Shown in pieces: positions 53,001 to 61,815 of a DNA stretch of 64,000 nt. Made by a program: the position numbers and the translations under genes. Positions within the stretch are counted from its first letter, which is position 1. The number at the start of each line of letters is the position of its first letter. Source of the DNA: Bin5 sp965218625 (GTDB lineage: Bacteria > Chloroflexota > Anaerolineae > Caldilineales > Caldilineaceae). The stretch lies in assembly GCA_965218625.1 (NCBI GenBank), contig CBDCLG010000014.1, positions 346,638-410,637 of the forward strand. Direction: 5' to 3'. The notes beneath the pieces were generated by a model that was not told where the DNA came from, searched no databases, and worked only from the letters and a program-made list of their open reading frames with translations.

Positions 53001-56000
53001 CTACGCCCAAGGGTCGGCGGCGCCCGCGCCGGCAGGCGAACTGCCCCAGGAATTGTCGGGCGGATCGAAGTCACCGGACCCCTCGCGCGCGGACGGGTCC
53101 GAATCCCAACTCACCTGTTCCCAGGTTGAGTCCCAGCCGGAATCGTGTCTGCCCGCGCCGGCCGCGTCAGCAAAGTTTTCGAACGTGGGCGCGCCGCCGG
53201 CGGCGCCTGCCGGGCTTCCAGCCATTGGAGGCGTTGCCCCGCCCATCTGCCTTTGCAAACCGTCGACATCTGACGCGACAAATGCCGCGTCCGGTTGTGG
53301 AGTCAGAGGGGTTTCCTGTCCGGGCAGGGTGATCGGTTCATCATCATCCACATTGTACCCGCGACTTCGGGCGCGCGCCACCACGATGAGCAGCCCCAGC
53401 AGGATCAGCGGCCCGCTGCACAGAACGAGTGGGAAGGTATAGAACGGACGCAGCCACCACTCGACATAGCGCTGGTAGAGGGTTGGACTGAGGAAATTGA
53501 TGTCGACCGACCGTGTTTCGCCGACCAGGCCGGAGATGCTCAGGACCATCTCTCCGCTGTAGAAGGAGCCGTACAGGGCATCCTTGGGGAGGGCTTTGCG
53601 CGCAACCAGCGTGACGGGAACTTCGAAAAATCCTTCGTCATCGGGCAGTCCGTTCACTTCGACCGGCGGGGCTTCGAGGTACTGTTCATTCAGCGTCATT
53701 ACGCCGTTGCCGGTCTCGCCTGATGCGGCGATCCCGACCACCTGTACGACGAAAGGCGTTTTGCCGTCAAAGCGCAGGAGCAGCGTCTCGGTCGCTCTTT
53801 CGCCCGCCCGCCCCAGGTTGCCGAAATCGAGCGCGCCGGCGAGGCTCCACTCCACGTCGCGAATCTGCAGACGGAAGGGTAACGTATCCGAAAGGACATC
53901 GAAGTCCTGGCCGGGGCCGGCCAGGCTGAGAACACCGTGGCAGCTGCCTGGCGTCATCGGTGTCTGGCTCTGCAGCCGGATCGGAAGCGCCCAAACGGTC
54001 TGAATGGCCTGTTGCCAGCTGTCAGAGCCGCTGGCTTCGGCGGCGGCGCTGCTGCCGTTTGCGGGCGCGCCGGGCAGCAGGTCGCCGGCGGTGGCGGTCA
54101 GGCCGCTGCAACTGCTTTCGGTCAGTTCGACTGTGAGCCGGAAGGGCGTGTCCGAGTTGTAGGCGACGGGAAGCATGATCTCCTCGTCCAGCCGGAAATT
54201 CGGCGACGTATCGAAGAGCAGTTCGCCGAAGTCTGCCTCCTGCACCTGAATGCGCGCCTCGGCGCGGGGGATGTTCAGCGCCACCGGCAGCGAGGGCGCC
54301 GGCCGGACCTTCACCTCCATCGGCAGGCCGGCGGGGTTGAGAGCGGATAGATTCAGCTGGCCTTCGTATGCGCCGGGGCGGAGCAGTTCGAGGCCCTCCA
54401 CGCGCAGCAGGGCTGCCCGGCTGCCCTGTTCCGGCACTTCGATTGAAAAGTTGAGTGAGGTTTCGCGTACGATTTCGCTTGTATCGGAGCGGCGCAGGAT
54501 CAGCGAGGCCTCAAGGGTACCGATCTCCTCGACCGTGCTGGCCTGTACGGTCAGGGGCCAGCCTGCGAGCGGCATTTTGGCCAGGTCGATGTCGGTTGGC
54601 AGGCCGCGTACATAGATCGCCGGTTCGACTTCCAGCGGTGTGCGCGCGAAGTCGCCGAAACGGACCCCGTCAACCACCGCGGTCATGAGGAAGAGCGCCT
54701 CGTAATCATGTCCGTCCAGTGGAGTAAAGCCGTCGTCGGAGCAGAGAGGGCTACGACCGGCGGCCTGACTGTGGCAGTTGAGCCCTGTGCGATAGACGGT
54801 TTGGCTGTCTCCGCCAGTGACGTCGTACACGTAGACCGCGGCCTGCAAATCTTGTGCCTCAACGCCGTCGGCAAAGCCTATCTGGAGTACCAGGCTTCCG
54901 TCGTCGCGGATGCCGGTATTGGTGGCTGAAGGCGAGATGACCCGGGCCTTGGGCAGGTCGTCGCGGGCCTGCAGCCGGAAGGTGCGGCGCAATTGCAGCG
55001 GGTGCCTGTCCTCTCCCAACTGTAACGTCAACTCGTCCGGGCTGCCGACAAGCTGCTGGGCGGCGACCTTCCTACCGCTGATCGGATCCTGGCCCAGGCC
55101 GGGGACCGGCGTTGTGCCGTTGAGAAGCAGCGGTTCGTCGGCGGCGGGGCCGGCGCCGGCCGCAACGATTAGCGGCGAACCGCCGGCAGGATAGTAGCGT
55201 GTCGAGGCCGGGTTGCCCTGGACGCTCGGTGGCGGAAAGAGCAGTTCCGGGTAGCTGTCCGCCTGGATGACGGCAAAGCTGCTGAGGTCGTTTGTCTTGG
55301 CGACCCATTCTCCGGCTGGCAGCGGCGCGACCGCGACGTTCAGGTCAATGTTGCCATCGTCGAGAATGCTCTGCGTCTGAACCGGCGCGCCATCTCTTTG
55401 CACTGCCGTGATCGCTGCGCGCGGGCTGACGAAGGCGATGCTGCCGGCGCCGTGGCCGTTGCGAATCGAAATGGTCAGGTCGCCGGCTATGTTGCGCCGC
55501 GTGACGACCGAGCGGTCAGACTTCATTTCTGCGAAGATTTCGCTGAAGATGAGCAGGAGGTCCTGCGAGCTCTTGGCCTCGCGTGCCAGGGAGGAGTGGC
55601 TCTTGATGAAATCGCCGGCGCAGCCGGCATCTGGATTGCAAAGGATCACGGGGTAGAGGAGCGCGCCTGCGGTCTCGAACTGTGACAGCAGATTGGCAAT
55701 GACGGGGCGCTGGCCAGGCACGTGCAGCGGTGCGGTCGGTTCGCCATCGGTCAGCAGGAGCACATACTGGCTGCGGTTGGGGTCACTGTGTGTTTCGAGC
55801 AGTTGCAGCGCCTCCCGCAGGCCCAAATCCATACGTGTGTAGCCGCGTTCGACATAGTCATCGGGCGCTTGCAGCGTCGCGGCCAGCCGCCGCCGGTTTT
55901 CGGCGCTGCCCATCTGCTGCAGAAGGCTCAGCGCGCCGACGCCCTCGGCCGTGCTGTCAAAGCGCAAGACCGCGATGCTGTCGGCGCTGTCGGCGAGATG

Positions 56001-56438
56001 TACCAATAGCCGCGCCGCGCTGTAGCGCAGTTCGTTCGGATCGCTGGGCGCGTTGCTGCTGTAACCCTGGCAGGGAGGCGATGTGGGCGGCGTTCCGGCT
56101 TCCCAGGGCCAGCAGGTTGCCATGCTGCCGGAATCATCGAGAATGACGATCACGTCGATTGGGTCGGCGGCGGCCGGCTGGGCATTGCCGACTGTGTGCT
56201 GCGCGCCCGAGGCGCTGGTATGGGTCAGGGCGTATACAGGCGCGGCGCGGCGTCCTGTCATCGACAGGAGGAGACAGCCGGATAGAAGACATGCAAACGC
56301 GGCGTAAAGCCGGTGAAGAGTTCTTTCGGGCAGACGGCGCTCCTGTTCGGGGGAAAAAGCGTCAGTGGTTTCCCGGAGAGAGAACGCCTCCGCACCACCC
56401 GAAGGTTCCCGGTCCAATAGAGAAACGTGCGCGCGCAT
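53001..56438 (-). CDS. large membrane-anchored VWA-domain protein
   Basis: A protein of about 1145 residues from the provisional start ATG at 56438. A hydrophobic signal or anchor ('LYAAFACLLSGCLLLSM', residues 44-60) is followed by a von Willebrand A domain with a full metal-ion site: 'DVIVILDDSGSM' (D-x-S-x-S), Thr in 'GYTRMDLGL' and 'LLTDGEPTAP'. A beta-rich region of about 700 residues ends with the membrane helix 'FPLVLCSGPLILLGLLIVVA' and a cytoplasmic Gly/Pro/Ser-rich tail. It probably displays adhesive or scaffold domains on the outside while its tail meets the tubulin-like proteins encoded downstream. Start uncertain; an ATG lies at 56543 too. Confidence 0.82.
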   Translation of the reverse strand: MRAHVSLLDREPSGGAEAFSLRETTDAFSPEQERRLPERTLHRLYAAFACLLSGCLLLSMTGRRAAPVYALTHTSASGAQHTVGNAQPAAADPIDVIVILDDSGSMATCWPWEAGTPPTSPPCQGYSSNAPSDPNELRYSAARLLVHLADSADSIAVLRFDSTAEGVGALSLLQQMGSAENRRRLAATLQAPDDYVERGYTRMDLGLREALQLLETHSDPNRSQYVLLLTDGEPTAPLHVPGQRPVIANLLSQFETAGALLYPVILCNPDAGCAGDFIKSHSSLAREAKSSQDLLLIFSEIFAEMKSDRSVVTRRNIAGDLTISIRNGHGAGSIAFVSPRAAITAVQRDGAPVQTQSILDDGNIDLNVAVAPLPAGEWVAKTNDLSSFAVIQADSYPELLFPPPSVQGNPASTRYYPAGGSPLIVAAGAGPAADEPLLLNGTTPVPGLGQDPISGRKVAAQQLVGSPDELTLQLGEDRHPLQLRRTFRLQARDDLPKARVISPSATNTGIRDDGSLVLQIGFADGVEAQDLQAAVYVYDVTGGDSQTVYRTGLNCHSQAAGRSPLCSDDGFTPLDGHDYEALFLMTAVVDGVRFGDFARTPLEVEPAIYVRGLPTDIDLAKMPLAGWPLTVQASTVEEIGTLEASLILRRSDTSEIVRETSLNFSIEVPEQGSRAALLRVEGLELLRPGAYEGQLNLSALNPAGLPMEVKVRPAPSLPVALNIPRAEARIQVQEADFGELLFDTSPNFRLDEEIMLPVAYNSDTPFRLTVELTESSCSGLTATAGDLLPGAPANGSSAAAEASGSDSWQQAIQTVWALPIRLQSQTPMTPGSCHGVLSLAGPGQDFDVLSDTLPFRLQIRDVEWSLAGALDFGNLGRAGERATETLLLRFDGKTPFVVQVVGIAASGETGNGVMTLNEQYLEAPPVEVNGLPDDEGFFEVPVTLVARKALPKDALYGSFYSGEMVLSISGLVGETRSVDINFLSPTLYQRYVEWWLRPFYTFPLVLCSGPLILLGLLIVVARARSRGYNVDDDEPITLPGQETPLTPQPDAAFVASDVDGLQRQMGGATPPMAGSPAGAAGGAPTFENFADAAGAGRHDSGWDSTWEQVSWDSDPSAREGSGDFDPPDNSWGSSPAGAGAADPWA

Positions 56439-56654
56439 TGGCTCAACGTTTCCCCCGCTTCGACAACGAGGGCGGCATCCCCGCAATTGGGGACAGACCT
56501 GCTGTGAGCGAAATGCGCGCGCATGGACTGCGCTTGAATCCATTTCGATTGTATCATAGCGCAGATTGGGAACAAAAGGCCCTGGTCAGACTGGGAAAGC
56601 GCTCCAAAACGGGCCTCAAGACGAGGACGAGCGGCATGGGGATACACTGGAGAT

Positions 56655-56676
56655 GTGGGCGCGGAGACGCGCCCAC
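56655..56676. repeat. perfect 9-bp inverted repeat
   Basis: GTGGGCGCG at 56655-56663 pairs with CGCGCCCAC at 56668-56676 around a GAGA loop. It has no T-run on the minus side, so it is either a second terminator stem for the leftward DsbA transcript, or a protein-binding palindrome before the VWA gene. Confidence 0.5.
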
Positions 56677-56791
56677 GTTGGGGCCTGACAGTTTTTGCGA
56701 AGGTGGAAACGGCGGGGATGAAGCGGTACCGATTTTGGGCGATTTGCCTACGATCCGCCAATGAAACATGCACTTCAGCGAAATCGCGAAA

Positions 56792-56829
56792 GCGGCGGGT
56801 GGATCGCTGCCGGACTGTCCACCCGCCGC
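56792..56829 (-). terminator. hairpin terminator of the double-DsbA gene
   Basis: GCGGCGGGTGGA (56792-56803) and TCCACCCGCCGC (56818-56829) form a perfect 12-bp stem with a 14-base loop, 21 bases after the stop of the leftward gene. The strand after the stem is moderately T-rich (TTTCGCGATTT). The strength of the stem supports the call; the T-run is imperfect. Confidence 0.55.
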
Positions 56830-56850
56830 CATGCAAAGCCCGCTGCTGTT

Positions 56851-58302
56851 CTATTCGCCGCTGTCGCCGCTCTCGATTCCAATTTGTGCGAGCGCATCGG
56901 AAATCGCGCCGACGAACTGGTCGGCAGGCAGTGCGCCGGGAATCAGCCGGCCCTCGCCGCCGTAGAGAACCACAAATGTGGGCGTGCCGCGCACGAATGG
57001 CATGCCGTCCTGCAGGTCGCTCTGTATTGCAAGGGCGGATTCGTCTTGATCCAGACAGGCCGCAAAGGTCTCGGTGTCCAGTTCATATTCAGCGGCAAGC
57101 GCCATGAAATAGCCCCTGTTGTCCGGACGGGACCAGTCAGCCATTTCGACGAAAAGGCGGTGGTGGAACTGCCAGAACGCCTCCTGCTGCGCCGCGCATT
57201 CGGCGGCAATCGAGGCCGCGACGGCAAAGGGATGCATGTTCTCTATCGGGAAATGTTTGAAAACCCACATTACCTGCCCTTTATTGACGAACTCTTCGTC
57301 CAGGACCGGCTGTGTTGTCAACGTGTGACGGCTGCAGTAGGGGCATTGGAAGTCGCTGAACTCGACGACGACGATCGGGGCGTCGCTGCTGCCCTTGAAT
57401 ACGTCACCTGCGAGGGTGAAGCCGGGCCGGTCCGGGTCGGGGAGCAGGCCTGCAGCGGTAGCCCAAAATGGCAGCTGTCCTTCGCCCTGCTGCCGGTCCT
57501 GCTGCGGCGCCTGCGCAGCGCCCTGCGGCGAGCCGCCGAGCGCAATCGTTTCGATCCATTCGGAGAAGGTGTCGTATGGCTGTGCGCCGGTGAGGCTGAA
57601 GGCTTCACCGGTCTCTTCAAAGACGAAGCGGAAGCTGGGCGTGCCGGTGAAGCCAAAGGACCTTGCTTCTTCCAGGCTTTCGTTCACCTTTTCCACCAGG
57701 GGCCCGCTATTGGCCATGCAGGAGCCGTATTGCGTGGGGTCGGCGCCCAGCTCCTGCGCCAGCTCGGCGAAGTAGGACAGAGCCTCTTCGAGGGGCGCCC
57801 ATTCTTTCTGTGTGCGGAAGATCCTGTCGTGCATCTGCCAGAAGAGGACAACATCCTGTTCGGCCGCACAGTTGGCGGCGATGGCCGCGGACAGTGCGTT
57901 GGCATGGAGCGAGGAGAGGGGCATATCGCGGAAGACAAATTTAACTGCGCCGCTCTCTCCGAATGCGGCCAGCAGCGCCGGTTCGGTCTGGACTACGTGA
58001 CGGGCGCAGAAGGGGCACTCGTAGTCGCTGTATTCGTAGACCGTGACGGGCGCGTTCGGGTCGCCGCGGAAGGGATAGCCCTCTTCGGTAAAGCCGACTG
58101 GGATGCCCCTGTGCGTGCCGGGCTGTTGCCAAGGGTCGTCAGCGCCGGAGTCAACAGCGGGCGGGCCGACCATGTAGCCGTCGGCGGTGCAGGCGGCGAC
58201 GAGCAGTAGGGCGGCTGCGAGGAATGGGAGGAGCAGTACGGGCATCCCTCCCCATACACTCTCCTCCTGCTTGCAGCGCAGGAGTCTCTTTAGCGAATTC
58301 AT
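56851..58302 (-). CDS. lipoprotein with two tandem DsbA-like thioredoxin domains
   Basis: A 483-residue lipoprotein. The ATG at 58302 has GGAGA upstream and a signal ending 'LLPFLAAALLLVAAC' with lipobox V-A-A-C. Two thioredoxin-fold (DsbA/Thioredoxin_4) domains follow: one with 'YSDYECPFCARHVVQTEPA' (C-P-F-C) and one with 'FSDFQCPYCSRHTLTTQPV' (C-P-Y-C). Each domain also has the 'GTPSFRFVF' or 'GTPTFVVLY' cis-Pro loop. The protein makes or shuffles disulfide bonds outside the membrane. Two complete active sites in one chain are unusual, as most members have one. A longer open frame to 58608 is not supported. Confidence 0.88.
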   Translation of the reverse strand: MNSLKRLLRCKQEESVWGGMPVLLLPFLAAALLLVAACTADGYMVGPPAVDSGADDPWQQPGTHRGIPVGFTEEGYPFRGDPNAPVTVYEYSDYECPFCARHVVQTEPALLAAFGESGAVKFVFRDMPLSSLHANALSAAIAANCAAEQDVVLFWQMHDRIFRTQKEWAPLEEALSYFAELAQELGADPTQYGSCMANSGPLVEKVNESLEEARSFGFTGTPSFRFVFEETGEAFSLTGAQPYDTFSEWIETIALGGSPQGAAQAPQQDRQQGEGQLPFWATAAGLLPDPDRPGFTLAGDVFKGSSDAPIVVVEFSDFQCPYCSRHTLTTQPVLDEEFVNKGQVMWVFKHFPIENMHPFAVAASIAAECAAQQEAFWQFHHRLFVEMADWSRPDNRGYFMALAAEYELDTETFAACLDQDESALAIQSDLQDGMPFVRGTPTFVVLYGGEGRLIPGALPADQFVGAISDALAQIGIESGDSGE

Positions 58303-58417
58303 GGGTTCTCCGATCGAGTACAGGTGTCCGGCACTCCCCCCTACGATGACAGGTAAGCGCGCGGGCGCGGCGTTTGTCCATAATACAGAAGCGGCAAGGC
58401 ATTCCGTCTGCAACGGA

Positions 58418-58440
58418 TTTCCACATTGTAACCGTGGAAA
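58418..58440. promoter_or_regulatory. inverted repeat between the dsbA-like and cysD genes
   Basis: TTTCCAC (58418-58424) and GTGGAAA (58434-58440) form a 7-bp stem around nine bases in the 287-bp divergent region. It could be an operator. I looked for a SAM riboswitch upstream of cysD and did not find its conserved core. Confidence 0.3.
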
Positions 58441-58589
58441 CAGGGGACAACCAATTGTCGAGTCAGAATAATCCAAGCGGAGTCCGTTGTCGCGGTTCCT
58501 TGTTTGGAACGTGCAGTGGCCTGCCTGATATGTCGCCAAGTTTGCCTGAAAGGGGCATAACGTCGTAGTATGAAGACTTTGCAAGGGCT

Positions 58590-59618
58590 GTGGCCAACCG
58601 TCGCGCACGCGAAGCGGGGTACGGAATGGACGATGTGACGCTGGGAGCTGAAGCAGTGCAGGATTTTGAGGAGAGCCCGCCGCATGGTGCGCCTGTCGAC
58701 GCGGCGCAGGGGCAGCCGGCTCCCCAGGCCGGACACCTGCGTCAGCTTGAGTCGGAGGCGATCTATGTGCTGCGCGAGGTGGCGGCCCAGTTCGAGCGGC
58801 CCTGTATGCTCTTTTCCGGGGGTAAGGACTCGATCGTCTGCGCGCATCTGGCCCGCAAAGCGTTCGCGCCGGGGCGGATTCCCTTTCCGTTGCTGCACAT
58901 CGACACGGGACACAATTTCCCGGAGACCTTGAACTTTCGAGATCAGCTCATCGAAAAGCTGGGAGTCCGACTGCTGGTGCGGTCGGTGCAGGACTCGATC
59001 GATGCCGGCCGCGTGCAGGAGGAGCCGGGTTCTGATCCCAGCCGCAACAGATTGCAGACGGTTACGCTGCTGGATGCGCTGGCCGAGCTGCGGATTGATG
59101 CAGCAGTGGGCGGCGCCCGGCGGGACGAGGAGAAGGCGCGGGCAAAGGAGCGGTTTTTCTCGCACCGCGACGCGTTCGGGCAGTGGAATCCCAAGAATCA
59201 GCGGCCCGAACTGTGGAACCTCTTCAATGGCCGCAGGCTGGATAACGAGCATTTCCGCGTCTTCCCCATCAGCAACTGGACTGAGTTGGACATCTGGCAG
59301 TATGTCTCCGAACAGCGTATCGAGCTGCCGAGCCTTTACTTTGCCCACGAGCGGGATGTGGTGCGGCGCGACGGGGTCCTGCTGGCGGTCGGTGAATACG
59401 TAACGCCGCAGGCGGGCGAGATCGTCAGCCGCGAGCGGGTGCGCTTCCGCACGATTGGCGACATGACCTGCACCGGCGCGGTCCCCTCTTCCGCCGGCAA
59501 TCTGGCGGCGATAATCGAAGAGGTCGCGAGCGCGCGCATCACCGAACGCGGCGACCGGGCGGACGATCGACGCAGCGAGGCCGCGATGGAGGACCGGAAG
59601 CGGCAAGGGTACTTCTAA
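58590..59618 (+). CDS. cysD: sulfate adenylyltransferase subunit CysD
   Basis: A 342-residue ATP-sulfurylase small subunit that makes adenylyl sulfate from ATP and sulfate. It has the PP-loop 'MLFSGGKDSIVCAHLARKAF' and 'FPLLHIDTGHNFPETLNFRD', then 'GGARRDEEKARAKERFFSHRD' and 'NWTELDIWQYVSEQRIELPSLYFAH'. The C-terminus 'GDMTCTGAVPSSAGNLAAII' is typical. The frame starts with GTG at 58590 but an ATG at 58626 ('MDDVTLGAEAV') is also possible; the first 40 residues are not conserved. It lies 74 bases before cysNC, with which it forms the heteromeric enzyme. Confidence 0.94.
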   Translation: MANRRAREAGYGMDDVTLGAEAVQDFEESPPHGAPVDAAQGQPAPQAGHLRQLESEAIYVLREVAAQFERPCMLFSGGKDSIVCAHLARKAFAPGRIPFPLLHIDTGHNFPETLNFRDQLIEKLGVRLLVRSVQDSIDAGRVQEEPGSDPSRNRLQTVTLLDALAELRIDAAVGGARRDEEKARAKERFFSHRDAFGQWNPKNQRPELWNLFNGRRLDNEHFRVFPISNWTELDIWQYVSEQRIELPSLYFAHERDVVRRDGVLLAVGEYVTPQAGEIVSRERVRFRTIGDMTCTGAVPSSAGNLAAIIEEVASARITERGDRADDRRSEAAMEDRKRQGYF

Positions 59619-59622
59619 CTGC

Positions 59623-59657
59623 AGTGGATAGTGGATAGTGGATAGTGGATAGCGACT
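59623..59657. repeat. heptanucleotide tandem repeat (AGTGGAT)4
   Basis: Four perfect AGTGGAT units (59623-59650) and one degenerate AGCGACT. It begins four bases after the cysD stop and ends 35 bases before the cysNC start. The same unit is found at 13792-13826. Confidence 0.9.
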
Positions 59658-59692
59658 GCTTGAGCGACTGAACAATAGCCAGTTGAGTTTCT

Positions 59693-61711
59693 ATGGACCT
59701 GTTACGTTTTTCGACGGCCGGCAGCGTGGATGACGGCAAATCGACCCTGATCGGGCGGTTGTTGTACGACTCCAAAGCGATATTTGAAGACCAACTGCAA
59801 GCGGTCGAGCAGGCCAGCGCCGCGCGCGGCGATGCAACGGTCGACTTGGCGCTCCTCACCGACGGGCTGCGCGCGGAGCGGGAGCAGGGCATCACGATCG
59901 ACGTCGCTTACCGCTATACGGCTACGCCCAGGCGCAAGTTCATCATCGCCGACACGCCGGGCCATATCCAGTACACGCGCAACATGGTGACCGGCGCGTC
60001 AACCGCGGAGCTGGCGATCATCCTGGTGGACGCGCGCAAGGGTGTTCTGACACAGTCCAAGCGGCACAGTTTCATCGCCTCGCTGCTACAGATTCCCCAC
60101 ATCGTAGTTGCCGTCAACAAGATGGATTTGGTCGGCTACAGCGAGGCGCGGTTCCAGGAGATTGTGGCCGAATACCGCGCATTTGCGGCCAAGCTGAACG
60201 TGCGCGACGTCGTCTACATCCCGATCTCGGCGCTGCACGGCGACAATATCGTCAGCCAGAGCGCTAACATGCCCTGGTACAACGGCGCAACGCTGCTACA
60301 CCATCTGGAGACTGTCAACATCGGCGCCGGCCGCAACATCGTTGATTTTCGCCTGCCGATCCAGTATGTGATCAGGGCGAGCAACGATGATGGCCGGGAC
60401 TTTCGCGGTTTTGCCGGGCAGATCGTTTCCGGCCGCATCGCGCTTGGCGAAGAGGTGGTGGCCCTGCCGACCGGCATCCGCAGCCGCGTGGCCGGCATCC
60501 ACCGCGGTGAGGAGAGCTATGAACGGGCTCAGGTCGGCGACTCGATCGTTGTAACTCTCGAGGATGAGATCGATGTCGGCCGCGGCGACATGCTGGTGCG
60601 AGTGCGCAACCTTCCACATTCATCGAACCAGATAGACGCCACCCTTTGTTGGATGAGCGAAGGGCCCATGATTCATAGGGGAAACGGGCCAAGCGGCGAT
60701 TTTGCTGCCCACTTCACGCCCGGCAACTGGTACTGGCTGCAACATTCGACGCGGCGGGTGCGCGCTTCCGTCCAGGAGCTGAACTATCGCATCGACGTGG
60801 ACACGATGCACCGGCAGGAGGCGCAGACGCTGCAACTGAACGAGATCGGCCGGGTGCATATCGTTACGACCGAGCCGTTGTTTTTCGATTCCTATCAGAT
60901 CAACCGCGCAACGGGCAGCTTCATTCTGATCGACCCGCACACGAACAACACGGTTGCGGCCGGCATGATCCGCGACCGGGCGCGGCGGGTAAGCGAATTT
61001 GTGCAAACGCGGGAAAAGAGCAGGTCCCGTCCTGCGTTATCCGGTCCCCGTTCCTCCGATGTCGTGTGGGAGCCGGTCGCGGTCACGCGGCCGATGCGCG
61101 AGGAGATGAACGGGCACGGGGCGGCGGTGCTCTGGTTCACCGGTCTGTCCGGTTCGGGCAAATCGACGATTGCCAAGGCGCTGGAGCAGCGGCTCTACCA
61201 GCTGGGCGTGCGCACCTTTTCCCTTGACGGGGACAACGTGCGCCATGGCCTCAACAGCGATCTGGGCTTCAGTGCGGAGGCGCGTGCGGAGAACATCCGC
61301 CGCGTGGCCGAGGTAGCGAAGCTGGCATACGAGCACGGCAACATCGTGCTGTGCACCTTCATTTCACCCTACATCGCAGATCGGGATGCGGCGCGGGCGC
61401 TTGTGGCGGCCTCTGAACAGGAGCGAGGTGGGCCGGAAGCTGACCAGGCGGGGTCGGCGGGTGAACCGGCAGGCGCGTTCTGGGAGGTCTACGTAAAGTG
61501 CGACCTTGAGGTCTGCAAGCAGCGCGATCCAAAGGGGTTGTACGCGCGCGCCGCGCGCGGCGAAATCCCGAACTTCACCGGCGTCTCGGCGCCCTACCAG
61601 GAGCCGACCCGGCCGGACCTCGTCCTGGAGACCGACCGGTACACGGCGGACGAGATCGCGCAGCAGATTCTGGAAGAGCTGGCGCAGGCGGGAATTATTG
61701 GTAGTTCTTAG
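59693..61711 (+). CDS. cysNC: bifunctional sulfate adenylyltransferase subunit 1/adenylylsulfate kinase CysNC
   Basis: A 672-residue fusion protein. The N-terminal CysN part is a translation-factor-type GTPase with 'TAGSVDDGKSTLIGRLLYDS' (P-loop, residues 9-18), 'IIADTPGHIQYTRNM' and 'VAVNKMDLVG'. It drives ATP sulfurylase together with CysD. The C-terminal CysC part (from about residue 465) is the APS kinase with P-loop 'FTGLSGSGKSTIAKALEQRL' (about residues 481-500) and 'SLDGDNVRHGLNSDLGFS'. Together they turn sulfate into PAPS. A 20-residue charged insert follows 'ALVAASEQERGG'. Confidence 0.94.
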   Translation: MDLLRFSTAGSVDDGKSTLIGRLLYDSKAIFEDQLQAVEQASAARGDATVDLALLTDGLRAEREQGITIDVAYRYTATPRRKFIIADTPGHIQYTRNMVTGASTAELAIILVDARKGVLTQSKRHSFIASLLQIPHIVVAVNKMDLVGYSEARFQEIVAEYRAFAAKLNVRDVVYIPISALHGDNIVSQSANMPWYNGATLLHHLETVNIGAGRNIVDFRLPIQYVIRASNDDGRDFRGFAGQIVSGRIALGEEVVALPTGIRSRVAGIHRGEESYERAQVGDSIVVTLEDEIDVGRGDMLVRVRNLPHSSNQIDATLCWMSEGPMIHRGNGPSGDFAAHFTPGNWYWLQHSTRRVRASVQELNYRIDVDTMHRQEAQTLQLNEIGRVHIVTTEPLFFDSYQINRATGSFILIDPHTNNTVAAGMIRDRARRVSEFVQTREKSRSRPALSGPRSSDVVWEPVAVTRPMREEMNGHGAAVLWFTGLSGSGKSTIAKALEQRLYQLGVRTFSLDGDNVRHGLNSDLGFSAEARAENIRRVAEVAKLAYEHGNIVLCTFISPYIADRDAARALVAASEQERGGPEADQAGSAGEPAGAFWEVYVKCDLEVCKQRDPKGLYARAARGEIPNFTGVSAPYQEPTRPDLVLETDRYTADEIAQQILEELAQAGIIGSS

Positions 61712-61744
61712 TTTCTTGTTGCGGGTTTTTTGTGGGCGGTTGCG
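61703..61744. repeat. degenerate heptanucleotide repeat at the end of cysNC
   Basis: Units AGTTCTT, AGTTTCT, TGTTGCG, GGTTTTT, TGTGGGC and GGTTGCG begin inside the last codons of cysNC (stop at 61709-61711). On the opposite strand the first units read AAGAACT and AGAAACT. Confidence 0.6.
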
Positions 61745-61815
61745 GGTCCAAGGCGGATCTCGCGGTCTGTGAAGTCAGGTCAACAAGAGTTGTAAATTGG
61801 AGTTGGTAGATAGCA

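Larger units (their letters stand above)
56439..56850. other. intergenic region, 412 bp, with two hairpins
   Basis: This stretch between the VWA gene and the DsbA-like gene (both leftward) contains no supported gene. It holds the terminator hairpin at 56792-56829 and a second strong stem, GTGGGCGCG (56655-56663) and CGCGCCCAC (56668-56676) around GAGA. Promoter elements for the VWA gene should be here but I cannot identify them. Several short open frames on both strands are GC-driven. Confidence 0.5.

Noticed and set aside
56761..58209. 482-codon open frame on the plus strand
   Set aside because: Shadow of the double-DsbA gene, which has two active-site motifs, a lipobox and a ribosome-binding site.
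58303..58589. SAM riboswitch before cysD
   Set aside because: The conserved core of SAM-I type elements is not present; only a 7-bp inverted repeat is found.
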